64,000 nucleotides of DNA from Anaspis maculata (GCA_949128115.1 OX421964.1:17322892-17386891); one strand, 5' to 3'; shown: positions 1 to 11,188, numbered from the stretch's first letter. The notes: generated from the letters alone by a model not told the origin. Made by a program: numbers and translations.

Positions 1-2190
1 TAGGTTGGGTAGAAGTGGTTGATAGTACAGGAACGACTTTCACGGTATTCAAGAAAATATTTATTAGTAAAATAGGTACATCAAGGCCCGATCATACTCG
101 CAAGCGCCATTTGCAAAATCTCAGGAGGTAATTCTGAGTAAACAAACAAAAGGATAAATATTTGAGAACCGGAACAGACGGAGGGCTCTGAATCTTGTCA
201 CAAAGATTATGACAGATCAAAGATACAGCACTGACATTAAAAAGGAGTTGACCACAAAACTGTACATAAAAATGACAACATAAAAATATCACAGATAATG
301 ACGTTCAGCTAAAATTTGACACAAAATTACAGTCAAGTGCACACATGAAAAAACAAATTACATACAAAAATTACTGATCTGACCATAGAATTATGACAGA
401 AAATTCAAGCAGACAAATTCAATGTAATAAACACCTCACGCTGAATTAGTCCAGACAAAAGCGGCATGCGTGTCTTTAAAATGATCTGAGCGCATGTTTC
501 CATAAAAAGGACGTACATCTAATTTAATTCGGCAGTGAAAAATCAATTGAAACCAAGTAGTGTTCAAAAAGAAAACGACAAACGAATACACAATTAATTG
601 AAAATACTACAAAAATTAATATTTACCTACAAAAGCACGCAAAAGGAACAACACTTAAACGCGACACCTGTCTTCAAGAGGCCGTGCGCGTCTCCCCCAG
701 CATCCGTTCCTCGATTTCTTCCTAGGCTCTGCAGACGAACAGCCACCCTCATTTAAAATAATAAAATCTCGTCGCGCGACCCATTTACAATCTTAGGACG
801 GGCGACACTATGGTCGAAAGTCCCAAATGTGACCGTATCAAAACTGCCCGACCATGGGTTAACACAAGTTCGTATTTTTGTGCCTGTTTCGTTAGAAGGG
901 GAATTTTTAAAACTTTGCGTGGCTTATAATAATTATACATTTTAATATGGTAAAATAAGGTGAAATCCCACACCTTCTGCAAGCGTCCTGAATAACGCTG
1001 TTTGTTGGTGGTTTTCCCATTATCACTAGCTTTTCCGCTGCATATCAGTTCACCGACCTTGAGGATCTCTTTCTGCCACCTGAACCAAGACCATCCTGTA
1101 ACTCTACGCGTCATGATTACCGAACATCAATTCCGATCCAAGTTCCGCCCGTCTTTACGATTCGACACGCGGAGAGAAGAAAGCGAAAGGAACGGGTCGT
1201 CGTCGCGGGGGAGACTTCTTCGCGACTTTTTAATGAGATGCAAAGCTCAGTTAGAGCCCGCAGAGTCGTAAAGCCACTTTTCTTTCCTTCCCCGAGCTCC
1301 GACGGGCTCTTGTGCTCGCGGCGCTGTTGAACCTGATGGGCCATAAACTAGGAGGTATTTCGAATGCGATACCCTCCCTGGATGTGCCACCTGCACCTGG
1401 TGGTGGCGGAGAGGTGTTTCCTTCTGGCCGTAATAATAACCCGTGCTGCCGAACACGAGTCACGAACGTAGTTTGCATGCCGTTGCCAAATGAAATTTGT
1501 GTAAAATGGTCGGTGGGCCTGCAAATTACGATCCGGATTAATTGGTTTATTGCCGATCTAAAAATGGAGACGGGGGGTGTTCGTGTACGCAGGTCGGTTC
1601 AAAAGTTTCTTACCTGGTTGTATTGAATGGCGATCGAATAGTTTCCACCTTGCGGTTTGCTTTGCCTCACAGTAAGTAGGTACACACATACCAGTGAGTA
1701 AACTATGTGCCTTGCGTCGAATAAAGCTTCTGTTGAGGGCAGCGAGTATTACTGGTTGCATAGGCAGCAACCTATTCGCATGGTATTATTTCTAGTAATG
1801 GAGATGGTGAACTTACAATTTGTAAGTTCCATAAATGACTGTAAAATTACCGTTATTTCACATTTTTCAAATTACATGTGAAATTTGTGTAACTACATTA
1901 TACCGTGTGTTTTTCAAAAACCGCACCAGCCCATAACATTTTTCCTATGGGATATATAGACTTGAAATTTTCATGGGGTATTCAAGTCTATTAGGTATTT
2001 TTTGCATTGTTCATGAAGCTACTCTGACTTCTGGAAGTAACCGGAAGTGACATCAACTTTTGAATTTTGAATGGAACACCTGTATATTTTTTTATATTTG
2101 GATTGAGATTTTTTTTGACACAGTAGTGGTCTTGAAAATTTTCTATGATGAAACATGTCGATTTTATAGCAAATTGAATATAGTTAAATT
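1..2190. other. Flanking DNA with no recognisable gene
   Basis: AT-rich DNA with a more GC-rich island at about 660-1480. Open frames here are 60-109 codons, overlap on both strands and show no motif I recognise. A host first exon or regulatory island in the GC-rich part cannot be excluded. Confidence 0.5.
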
Positions 2191-2193
2191 TGT

Positions 2194-2350
2194 ATCACTC
2201 AAGGTGGCTGCGACCACAAATGAAAATCTGAAGTTGGGAATTTCTTTATTATTTATGTCGATTCCACCCAGCAACACTTTTTGAGATAAATATTCAACAA
2301 TCTTCCAACTTCAAATTTATATTTTTGTGCTCGCAGCCACCTTTGGTGAT
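2194..2350. repeat. Short hairpin repeat (MITE-like)
   Basis: The left arm (about 2194-2240, containing AAGGTGGCTGCG) is repeated in inverted orientation at about 2308-2350 (CGCAGCCACCTT), with a ~65-bp loop. Arms of ~40 bp are imperfect but obvious. No target duplication was identified, so the class is unknown. Confidence 0.65.
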
Positions 2351-2389
2351 GATAATCCATCAAATTCTCGTAATATTCAATCCGCTATG

Positions 2390-5010
2390 GAATCGAAGTT
2401 CTTAAAGTGCCTTCCAATTCAACAAACACAAAAAATTTCAAGGATTTTTAGGGATTTCAACGGAACTTCTATAGCTTTCTGGACATCTGTGTAAGATTTC
2501 TGAAATATTCTGAAAATTCCTAGGGACTTTCAAAAATTTCCACGAGATTCCTCAATCATAGGAATCTCGAAAGATTTCTATGAAATTTGTAGAGATTTTC
2601 AAAGACTTACGGAATTTCCATTAAAAATTTCACGGGACTTCTGCAGATTTTTGAGGATTTCTAAGAATATCAGTAGTTTCCTGAGGAATTTTCAAAGATT
2701 TATACGACAATTCTAGGGATTTTTGAAGATTTTTGAAAATTACTAATATTTTCCAAGGATTCCGTGATATCCCTACAGTTCCTAGGGATTACAAAAAGGC
2801 TTCTATGAAATTCTCGATAATTTTTGAGAATTTATAAGCAGTTTTTGAGATTCTATCAAATTCCTAGAGATTTTTTATGGAATTTCCAGATATTTCTACG
2901 AGATCTAAGTTTTCAGGTATTTTCAAGGATTTCTGAATTATTATTGAGATTTATAACGATTCATAAGAAATTTTGAAAATTTAGAATATTTTCAAGAATT
3001 GCCATGAGTTTTTGAAAATTTCTGAGGGATTCCCAAAGATCTCCAAAAATTTCTACACGATTTTGTAGGAGTTTTTTGAGAATGTTAAGGATTCTCAAAA
3101 ATGTCTATGGATTCTTCAATCATTCCTGCGGGATTTCTAGGAATCATAGAAATTTATATCACATTTCTAGGGATTCCTGAAGATTCTCATGAGATTTTTT
3201 GATAACTCTTAGAGATTCGTGAAGATTTTTGACGTAATAACTAAAAATATTCACGAAATTTCTGAGAACTCCGGCGATAGTTTCCGGGCATTGCTGTACA
3301 TTCCTTAGGATTCCTAAAGATTCCTAGATCATTTCTAGAGATTTCCAGAGATTTTCATGGAGGTTAATTTAAGGATTTCTGCTGATTTATGAAAATGTCT
3401 ATTATAGAGTTCTGAGATTGAAGATGTCCATGTTATTTCTATTGTGTTTAAGATTTCTACAGACAGACCAGATATTTGCATGGAATTACTAAGGTTCCTA
3501 ATATTCCTATGAAATTTCCAAAGATTCAGATATCTCTAGAAATTTCGACGAGATTTCCAAGAATTTCAGGGGGTTTTAGGAAGTTCCAGAAATGTTTATG
3601 ATATTCTTGGATTTTCTTGAGGTTTTCACAATGTATTACAGGTCTCTGAATATTTCCACAAGATTTTTTCAAAGCTTCTGAAGATTTTTACAAGATTTCT
3701 GAGGATTTCCTTCCACTATTCAATTTTATTACCTTTTTCGACTGAATTTATTTTGAAGAATTCAGGGATATCCAAAAATTTGTATGGGAAATTTTCAAGA
3801 TCTCTGGAATATTTCTAGGGATTCATGAAGAATTCTGCTGGATCTCCACGGATTCCTGTTGATTTGTATGGAAATCCTAGAAGTGGCTCAGTAATTTTGG
3901 ATATCTCTTTGATTTTTGCAGAGAATCGATATTCTACGGGATTTCCAGGGATTTCAGAAATATTTCTGGGAGATTTTTGAGAGATTTTATTAAATTTCTC
4001 AGGACTCCCAAAAATTTCTATGGATTTCTAATAATTTCTACGGGATTTCTAGGAATTTATAGAGATTTGTGTGAGATATCTAGGGATTTCTAGAAAATTG
4101 CACGAGATTTTTGAGGAATTCTTTAGCATTTCTAGAGATCACAACGTAATTCCTAAAGGTATTCAAGAAATTTCTGAGGGTTCTTGTGGGAATTCCTAGG
4201 TTGCTACAAGATTTTCAAGGTTTTTGGAAAATAATCCCGGGATTTCTAGAGAATTCCAAGAAATTTGTATTGATTTTCAAAAATTCCTAGAGATTTCTCA
4301 AGATTTCTGCAACATTTCGAGGGATTTCTGAAGATTTTTCAAGATTTCTACAAGACTTTCAGTGATCAGTGAAATTTTATAGAGAAGAAATGTTCAACAT
4401 CTGTAGAGGATTTCTAAGAATTTCTTAATATTTCTACAAGATTTTGGAAAACTAGAGATCTAGAGTTCCTAAATTCTACAGAAATTCAAGGGATGTCTCA
4501 AGATTACTACGGAAACTCGAGGATTTCTCGAGGTCTCGATGAGATTACTTGAGGGATTTTTAGAAGATTCCTGGGGAGTTTTAGAGATTTCTACGGGAAT
4601 TTTCAGAATTTCTATGGATTTCTACCGAATTCTCGAGGACTTGCATGGAAATCTCTAGGGATTTTGAAAATTTCCCATGGGATCCCAAAAACTCGTTTGG
4701 GATTTTGAAAATGCTCTGACACCTTCTATGAACTTTTGAAGATTTCTACGAGACTCTAGAGAGTTCAAGAAATTTTGTGAATATGCAGGTATTTTTGGAA
4801 ATTTCTGAGGATTTCTAAAAATTTCTATGCAGTTTTGTAGATTTCGGCGGAATACCTGGTAGATTTTTAAGATTTGTATGAGACTTCTTGAAACTTTGGA
4901 GGATTACGGGAATTTTGAAAAATTCCCAGAGTTTTTTAAAGACGTCTGTGAGATTTCTCGGGACATTTAAGGGATTTCTGAAGATTCTGGTGAGAATTTC
5001 TGATTCGAGT
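2390..5010. repeat. Degenerate short-period AT-rich satellite
   Basis: About 2.6 kb consists almost entirely of variants of GATTTC / GGGATTTCTA / AAATTTC spaced roughly every 10-16 bp. Most lines contain several copies of 'gatttct' or 'gggattt'. There is no ORF. Composition changes sharply at both edges. Exact period and unit cannot be fixed by eye because the copies are strongly diverged. Confidence 0.75.
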
Positions 5011-6824
5011 AATCCATATATCTGACGCTATGAGCTTTCGACTTCAGAATAGGTATTATGATTGTTGGCAAAAAATTGCATAGGTGAGAGCAGGTGAATA
5101 TCGATCACTTAAGGCAAAAAAATCAAACCAGTCGCCATGTGCACTGTCAAGACTGTACGTTTCGTACCATATTCCGTATTCCCCAACTATTTAACTACCC
5201 TCAGGACCTTGAATAGTCACTTACTAAGTAGAAACCTTTCTGTGAAAAAAATTTGACAGCAGTAATTTTTTTAGCGGGTAATATCGACCAGTGAGGTAAA
5301 ATGGACCACAAGGTCAGATAATATCGATGGCACGTTCTCTTAGCTTTTTTGTGGTTCTCATGCTTAGCAAAAGCGCTGTATTTCTGCTTAAAAAACAATT
5401 CATTGATGATGAAGAACCAGGTTAGATTATGGAATTAGGCCTACTACACGAAGTTACAATCAATGATCCTTGGTACATTGTACCAGAAGACCCAAGCCTA
5501 ACTACAATAAAAAGTCTGCAATACCTCATCATAAATGTTCTCAAACTTGAATTATATCGGCTAGAGACAATAATTCTTCCTGTCAGTCAAGAGCTTTGGA
5601 TAAATGACTGACCGATAGCTGTGCTTGAATTCACTTGCAAAATGCTAGATGGCACTCTATGTCATGACTTCAAAAAACTAACAGGGTGGGTCACAGTGGT
5701 GCGGTCGACCAGACCACACTACCACAGCCTGCCTAGAGGACAGAAGTTTTTGATCATACGGTACTACATAATTATACTTGATACTTGAAGTATTATTGGA
5801 CATCCATATCTCGCTTTTCATTACTACCAATAAACCTGCGCTACAGAAAGCTTTTAAACTGACCCACGTACCTGAATAGGGCAGCAATGGGAAAACTGGG
5901 CGAGCGCGTGTTTCCCAGCGATTCATTAAGCACACGTCCGTTTATCAGCAGAGGCAGCAATTCCATCAGATAAATCACATTTATCGATTCGATAACACGC
6001 GAAATGAAATTGGGTACTACAACGGGCAGTTCCCACTGAATTACGACAATTTAATACACGGAAAATAGAATGATGGAAGTTTGTAAATTTAGAATCCCAT
6101 TTTCGAAGCTCAAAGCTCAAAAGAAAAAAAAAAAGATATTTCGTCCGGTCACGGCAAGTACATTTAAGCGCGCAATAGTGTGGGCGGTGGCAACACTGAT
6201 TAGTAACCAGATTAACCGTCGCCCGCACAAGAGGTGGCGGCACGGCAGACGCCACGTGCTCTAGCTAATAAAAACCAACCCCTTTATACTGCGCCAGTTA
6301 TGCTCTTGATGTTTATCGCTTTTTACAACGCACAACTTTTCAAATAAATTAAGAAAAAGAATAATTATTATTGCATTAACAGTTCCCGAAGCGATAAATT
6401 CCACCGAAACACAGTGAATACTGTGCTTTGTTGCGTTGGGTCGGCAGCAGCAGTTGGAAGTTTGCTCGAGTTAAATGCACAATAAAACATGGTTATCAAC
6501 GTCGTTGCAGTTTTCAAACTTTTAGCTTTCGGAGTGAAACTGCAAAGCACTTGGCGTTGAAACTCGGTGTTGTGTGTGAATTAATGTTAAGATCAAGCCT
6601 GTGCGGCTTTGGGTGCGAATTTGCCGGAAAATGTTCAACTTTTCCAACGTACAAGTGAAAAGGGACATCCTCTCACAATTTTTCATGACTGTCATGGCTC
6701 CACGATTCTTGATTCTACACATGGCTTTGTTCGGTCAGGTTGTGTTTGTATTGTGTTCGAAACTATTTCTATACCACATTCTCATTTTATTGAACACTGA
6801 AGCCTCCCCAATTCTTCAGCTTAT
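5011..6824. other. Flanking DNA with no recognisable gene
   Basis: No protein motif or RNA gene was recognised. Only short overlapping open frames occur (up to 109 codons, minus strand near 5926-6255, low complexity). Confidence 0.5.
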
Positions 6825-6962
6825 ACGCCTGGATAGATAGGCAACCCAATATACTTCAATTTAATTCAACTTATTTGAATTAAATTACTTTTCCCGCTTT
6901 TGGGTCTGCTTTAACCGGTGATCATCTGATATCAGGACACCATCCTGTTGTGCTCCCTTCTC
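6825..6962. repeat. Dispersed repeat unit A
   Basis: Matches 63830-63960 closely: shared blocks include GGCAACCCA, TTCAACTTATTTGAATTAAA and CACTTTTCCCGCTTTTG. At 6.8 kb it precedes the palindrome-arm repeat; at 63.8 kb it follows it, suggesting an original alternating arrangement. Confidence 0.7.
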
Positions 6963-8506
6963 AGCCCAGGCGCCAGGGAAAACACTAAGGAAATAATTGC
7001 TTCCTGGCTGGAAACTAGCTTAAAACGATCTGTATAGCTTGGGTTTTGACATACCAGTTTCCCCCCTTTCGGAAATGTCGGCGTCATGTCGTCATCATCA
7101 ACAAGAAGTGCACCAGCGTGGTTTTTGCCGAATATCTTAATTATGGATCATCTGACAGCAAAAGATGTAGGAAGTCATTTTGAAGCCTATGAAATTCCCT
7201 ACAGTTTGGTTTTTCAATGAATTTTCTGCGACCTATGGTTTTCAAGATAGAGCTTCTGGAAGCGAGAGTCATTGTCGTGAAAGCTCCATGGCCACTTGAC
7301 TCGAAATGCTAAAATATCGATGTGACAAAAAAAAATTCAAAATGAGATTACTCAAGAATTTTCTATGCTATAGTTGCGGTGATGGTCTTAAACTCTTCCT
7401 CTTGAACCGTAGATTACGAATATTGAAAAGTCAAAAACGTCACATTGTACATATACAGGGTGTACTAAGGGAATCAAATCAGAACAGAGCACTTATCACG
7501 AGTCCAATATCAATATGCACTGCTATGTAAGCTTCACTTGATACACCTAAGAAGTGGTCAGCTCACAGCCTTACTGTGAAATGTTTTGAAGGCCCTCTGA
7601 AATCATCAAAATTAACAATAGCAAGAAATGTATGTAACAGTATATTATATACCAAGGAACCAAAGTGAATTTTTGATCCCTTGGGTGAAGTTTGTTGCTT
7701 GAGGGCCCTTTGGGTCCAAATCCCCAAATTAAAAATTCACTTTGGTCCCTTGGTATATAATATACTGTTATATACATTCCTTGGTACTGTAAATTTCTAA
7801 TATTTTGATGATTTCAGAGGGCCTTCAAAACATTTTACAGTGAAATTGTGAGCTGACCACTTCTTTAGTGTATTAAGTGAAGCTTATAGAGCAAATCCAT
7901 ATTAATATTGGACTCGTGTTAGGTGCTTAGAGTGTCGCATATAGGCTAAATCGAAGAAATATGTAAAATTTCTCTGATCTGATTTGATTCCCTCAGTACA
8001 CCCTGTATATGTACAATGTGACGTTTTTGACTTTCCTATATTTGTAATCAACGGTTCAAGAGAAAAAGTTTAAGACCATCACCGCAACTATAGCATGAAG
8101 GATTCCTGAGAAATCTCATTTTGAAATTTTTTGATCACATCGACATTTTAGTTTTTCAAGTCAAGTGGCCATGGAGCTTTTACGACAATGCCTCTCGCTT
8201 CCAGAAGCTCCATCTCAGAAACAATAGGTCGCAAAAAGGTCGATTAAAAACTATTCCGTAGGGAATTTCATTAGTTTCAAAATGACCTCCTACATCTTTT
8301 GCTGTCAGATGGCCCAAAATCAAGATATTCGTCAAAAACCACGCTGGTGCACTTCTTGTTGATGATGGCGACATGACGCCGACATTTCCGAAAGGGGGAA
8401 ATTAGTATGTCAAAACCTAAGCCACACAGATCGTTTTAAGCTAGTTTCCAGCCAAGAAACAATTATTTCCTTATTGAGATGATTTTTACTCCCTGGCGCC
8501 TGGGCT
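6963..8506. repeat. 1.54-kb palindrome (foldback element)
   Basis: The sequence starts with AGCCCAGGCGCCAGGG and ends with its inverse complement. The two arms match along their length, for example around 7075-7130 against 8335-8400, and 7440-7520 against 7900-8015. The centre lies near 7734. There is no coding capacity. One arm recurs alone at about 63497-63750. It ends 123 bp before the Polinton. It could be a foldback transposon or a head-to-head duplication of a dispersed repeat. Confidence 0.85.
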
Positions 8507-8623
8507 ATCTTGTGGTCCGAGGATAGAGCTCCTGGGCGTGTTCAGAGCGACTTGACCTCAAGTTTGAACGCAGTAAGACACAGAAATTGGTTGTGACACA
8601 AAGTCATTGTACTGACTTTTATA

Positions 8624-8629
8624 GACATG
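8624..8629. repeat. Left target-site duplication of the Polinton
   Basis: GACATG immediately before the left terminus, repeated exactly after the right terminus at 28991-28996. Six bp is the characteristic Polinton/Maverick target-duplication length. Confidence 0.95.
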
Positions 8630-9057
8630 AGTAGGGTAAGATAGCCGGTTCTGGGACCTCCTCCTCCTCCTCCTCCTCCTCCTCCTCCTCCTCCTCCTCC
8701 TCCTCCTCCTCCTCCTCCTCCTCCTCCTCCTCCTCCTCCTCCTCCTCCTCCTCCTCCTCCTCCTCCTCCTCCTCCTCCTCCTCCTCCTCCTCCTCCTCCT
8801 CCTCCTCCTCCTCCTCCTCCTCCTCCTCCTCCTCAGGGACATAGGGGAAAGTGGGCTAACCCGAGCTGACCCGAGTATGTAGGGGAGAGTTGGGAAATTC
8901 AGGATACAAAATGGCGAGCTGTCAGCTGTCATCTGTCACCTGTCAACTGTCACCTCTCAACCTGACAGCTGTCACTTGTCAGCTTAGGATCCAAGATGGC
9001 GGCCTGTCAGACATCAGAGTTGTGACATCTATGGAGTGAATTTCTAACCAATCTCAT
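8630..9057 (+). repeat. Left terminal inverted repeat
   Basis: 428 bp, starting AGTAGGGTAAGATAG. Order: a 27-bp tip, (CCT)n, a block with GGGGAAAGTGGGCTAACC, then clustered CTGTCAN heptamers (five in a row near 8921-8955), then TGGATCC-type unique sequence ending ...CCAATCTCAT at 9057. Its inverse is 28557-28990; the 6-bp length difference equals two GGA units. By analogy with protein-primed replicons the tip is expected to be the replication origin (inference). Confidence 0.95.
8657..8834. repeat. (CCT)n tract inside the left TIR
   Basis: About 59 uninterrupted CCT trinucleotides. The apparent poly-Arg open frame across it is an artefact. The complementary (GGA)n strand is purine-only and could form G-quadruplex or triplex structures (inference). 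Confidence 0.97.
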
Positions 9058-9115
9058 TCTAACTAATCTTGGAACTGATGGTTCGAATGCGGGGGATATC
9101 ACCTCCACATGACTT

Positions 9116-9802
9116 TCAATCCATCAATATATGCTCATCAAATCCTCGCCGATAGCGGCCATTGGCAATATCAGCATCTTTATCAATGACTATGAAGCCG
9201 AACTTATCACGCCAACATTCGCGGCACATCTCTTTGAATTTTTCATAGGTCATGTCGGAATTCACATGCTCGTCATAAGCATGACGAAGATTCACATCAT
9301 CTTGTTTGAATAATACGATGAAATTAGCATTATCCCTAATTAGATGTTTAGGAATGCGGGTATATGTTTGGCAGAGGTAGAAGGGGTCGACATTTTTATG
9401 CCGGCCCATAGCAAAATATGCCCGAATCTTATCCTGCCTATCGCAGGCAACATCGTCGAATATCATGATAGAATTATCTAGTGCATCAGCAGGGTCTATT
9501 ATATCATCATTATTGCTATATGCGAAATATCCCATCCCATTGATTCCATTCAGAACTTCCTCCAGCATCTCATACTTAGGTTGGAATAGTGACTTTGAGA
9601 AAATATAAATATTCTGAAAGCGCAAACCATTGGGCTCAAAGATGCAGCTTAGTAGCGCATTCGTCTTGCCGCAGTTACTAGGACCGCAAAAAATTCCTCG
9701 AATCGATGATGGTAGTAAATCGCCATGACGTCGCTTAGCAGCTCGACTGGCATCATCATGATTTGTAACGGGTAGCGCTAGGACATGCTTTTCGAATCGC
9801 AT
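9116..9802 (-). CDS. ATP: Polinton genome-packaging ATPase (FtsK/HerA, A32-like)
   Basis: 228 aa. Walker A is GPSNCGKT at residues 40-47. Walker B is IMIFDDV at 112-118, a hydrophobic strand followed by two acidic residues. The family packages viral DNA into preformed capsids, and this is one of the core Polinton morphogenesis genes. Length and placement next to a TIR fit Polinton ATPases. It starts at ATG 9802, 12 nt downstream of a predicted initiator (A at 9815) that has a TATA-like box 32 bp further upstream, and it diverges from the PLA2/pX gene. The stop lies 58 bp from the inner end of the left TIR. The frame is intact, with both nucleotide-binding motifs complete. Confidence 0.93.
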   Translation of the reverse strand: MRFEKHVLALPVTNHDDASRAAKRRHGDLLPSSIRGIFCGPSNCGKTNALLSCIFEPNGLRFQNIYIFSKSLFQPKYEMLEEVLNGINGMGYFAYSNNDDIIDPADALDNSIMIFDDVACDRQDKIRAYFAMGRHKNVDPFYLCQTYTRIPKHLIRDNANFIVLFKQDDVNLRHAYDEHVNSDMTYEKFKEMCRECWRDKFGFIVIDKDADIANGRYRRGFDEHILMD

Positions 9803-9863
9803 TGTCGGTTATACTGAGATATTCTTAGATAAATAGCTGCTATTATATTAGCGGAATGGCAGT
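9803..9863. promoter_or_regulatory. Divergent promoter between ATPase and PLA2/pX gene
   Basis: 61 bp serve both directions. Minus strand: TATAATA (9847-9841), then TCAGT with +1 A at 9815, spacing 32, leader 12 nt. Plus strand: TAAATAG (9830-9836), then GCAGT with A at 9861, spacing 31, only 3 nt before ATG 9864. The TATA + TCAGT pair at 30-32 bp is the arthropod Pol II core promoter. The plus-strand initiator lacks the first T, so it is the weaker call. An ATG at 9856 would open a three-codon uORF if transcription began further upstream. Confidence 0.6.
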
Positions 9864-10802
9864 ATGATGCTAGATGTTCAAGGGGACGGACTGGTGAATA
9901 GTGCGATAAATAATTTACCATTCGAGTTACACCTACCGGGCTATCAATATCTGGGGCCTGGAACTAGATTGGCTAAACGGCTGAAGCGAGGCGATATCGG
10001 CATCAACGAATTGGATCGGGCTGCCAGAGAACACGATATAGAATATTCTAGTTCGAATAATCTGAGTGACCGACATAAATCCGATAAGGCTCTCCAAGAA
10101 AAGGCTTGGCAACGGGTTAAATCTAAGGACGCATCAATTGGCGAGAAAGCAGCGGCCTGGCTCGTCACCAACATCATGAAAGCTAAGCGCAAATTGGGTA
10201 TGGGACTTGGAGGAAAGAGACGGAAGGGCGCTAAGAAAACCCTGAAGAGTGTGAAGCGGGTGAAAAGACGTAAAACGACTGTGAAAAGGGGGAAAGGTGT
10301 GAAGGCTGCTAAGAGGGTAAGCAGCATCCGCAAAAAGAGGAAGAAGTCGAGGAAAAAGGTGAAGCCTCGGCGTTCAGGAGGAGCATTAAAGATTGCATTC
10401 CGCAAGGCGCTACTCGACCCCCTGAAGCGATATTCCAAAGGAATTAGACATAGCGGGGATGTGAAGCGGATATCGGAGAAATCCCTTAAAGCGGCCCGTC
10501 GACTCATCAAAGATGCTGGGGGTCGCAAGCGCATTAGAATACCGCGGGTAATGCCTGTGCCGAAAATTGGTGGCTTTCTACCGCTCATTCCACTATTCGC
10601 GGCCCTATCAGCAGTTGGTGGTTTAACCGGAGGTGTGGCCGGGATTGCCAAGAGTGTGCTAGAGACTAGAAATGCTCAGAAGAGCTTGGACGAGGCCCAG
10701 CGACATAATAAACATATGGAGGCCATAGCGCTGGGAAAAGGGCTCTACCTGAAGAAGCATCGATCCGGACTCGGACTCTTTCGCAATAATCCAAAAAACT
10801 GA
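9864..10802 (+). CDS. PLA2-like / adenovirus pX-like virion protein
   Basis: 312 aa in three parts. Residues 26-61 resemble the phospholipase A2 domain of parvovirus VP1: a YLGPG calcium-loop motif (29-33) and a catalytic HD pair (57-58) followed by Tyr61. Residues ~110-170 are extremely rich in Lys/Arg, as in DNA-condensing core proteins. Residues ~245-275 form a Gly/Ala-rich hydrophobic segment (GGFLPLIPLF), followed by a Gly-Leu-Tyr-Leu-Lys-Lys tail typical of Polinton pX-like proteins. The likely role is a virion internal protein combining DNA binding with membrane disruption (inference from families). Whether the PLA2 site is active is unknown. The stop overlaps the protease ATG by one base (TGATG). 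Confidence 0.8.
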   Translation: MMLDVQGDGLVNSAINNLPFELHLPGYQYLGPGTRLAKRLKRGDIGINELDRAAREHDIEYSSSNNLSDRHKSDKALQEKAWQRVKSKDASIGEKAAAWLVTNIMKAKRKLGMGLGGKRRKGAKKTLKSVKRVKRRKTTVKRGKGVKAAKRVSSIRKKRKKSRKKVKPRRSGGALKIAFRKALLDPLKRYSKGIRHSGDVKRISEKSLKAARRLIKDAGGRKRIRIPRVMPVPKIGGFLPLIPLFAALSAVGGLTGGVAGIAKSVLETRNAQKSLDEAQRHNKHMEAIALGKGLYLKKHRSGLGLFRNNPKN

Positions 10803-11188
10803 TGGAGATGCTGCCCAGGAGGGCCTTGACTGACAGCGATATCCTTAAGTTTGCGAGGCTGTTCAAAATACCCCACTTCCGAGGGGTGTTTATGCGAAAC
10901 GAGCTGAATAATCTGAATAATCTGAAGCCACCGCATAAGTTTGAATCGGCAATTGTAAATCTCGACTCGACGGCAGGCGCTGGAACTCATTGGGTGGCAT
11001 ACAAGAAATGTGGGGATAAAATATACTACTTTGACAGCTTCGGTAATCTGGCACCGCCAATGGAATTTATAGAATACTTAGGTGATAATAAATGTAAAAT
11101 ATTTTTTAATTACAACAGATTTCAGAAATTTAATACATTTAATTGCGGGCACCTATGTATAGAATTCCTTCTCAATAAAAAGATGTAA
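10802..11188 (+). CDS. PRO: Adenain-like maturation cysteine protease
   Basis: 128 aa, short relative to adenovirus proteases. The catalytic arrangement is visible: His63 in GTHW, Asp78 in YYFDSFG, Gln107 as possible oxyanion residue and Cys115 in NCGHLC. The family (C5/Ulp1 fold) cleaves capsid and core precursors during virion maturation. The ATG overlaps the stop of the preceding gene (TGATG), and no TATA/initiator pair is seen just upstream, so translation by termination-reinitiation from the upstream mRNA is plausible. The AATAAA at 11174 lies inside its last codons. Confidence 0.92.
   Translation: MEMLPRRALTDSDILKFARLFKIPHFRGVFMRNELNNLNNLKPPHKFESAIVNLDSTAGAGTHWVAYKKCGDKIYYFDSFGNLAPPMEFIEYLGDNKCKIFFNYNRFQKFNTFNCGHLCIEFLLNKKM

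Noticed and set aside
2390..5010. CRISPR-like direct repeats
   Set aside because: Words are short, degenerate and lack constant spacing or unique spacers; the DNA is eukaryotic.
8558..8932. Poly-Arg 124-codon ORF (and its mirror at 28682-29005)
   Set aside because: Reads straight through the (CCT/GGA)n tract of the TIRs; a product of the microsatellite.
9856..9866. Three-codon uORF before the PLA2/pX ATG
   Set aside because: The predicted transcription start (9861) lies downstream of its ATG, so it is probably not in the mRNA.
9944..10651. 235-codon minus-strand ORF
   Set aside because: Antisense shadow of the PLA2/pX-like gene; composition follows the Lys/Arg codons of the sense frame and no motif is present.
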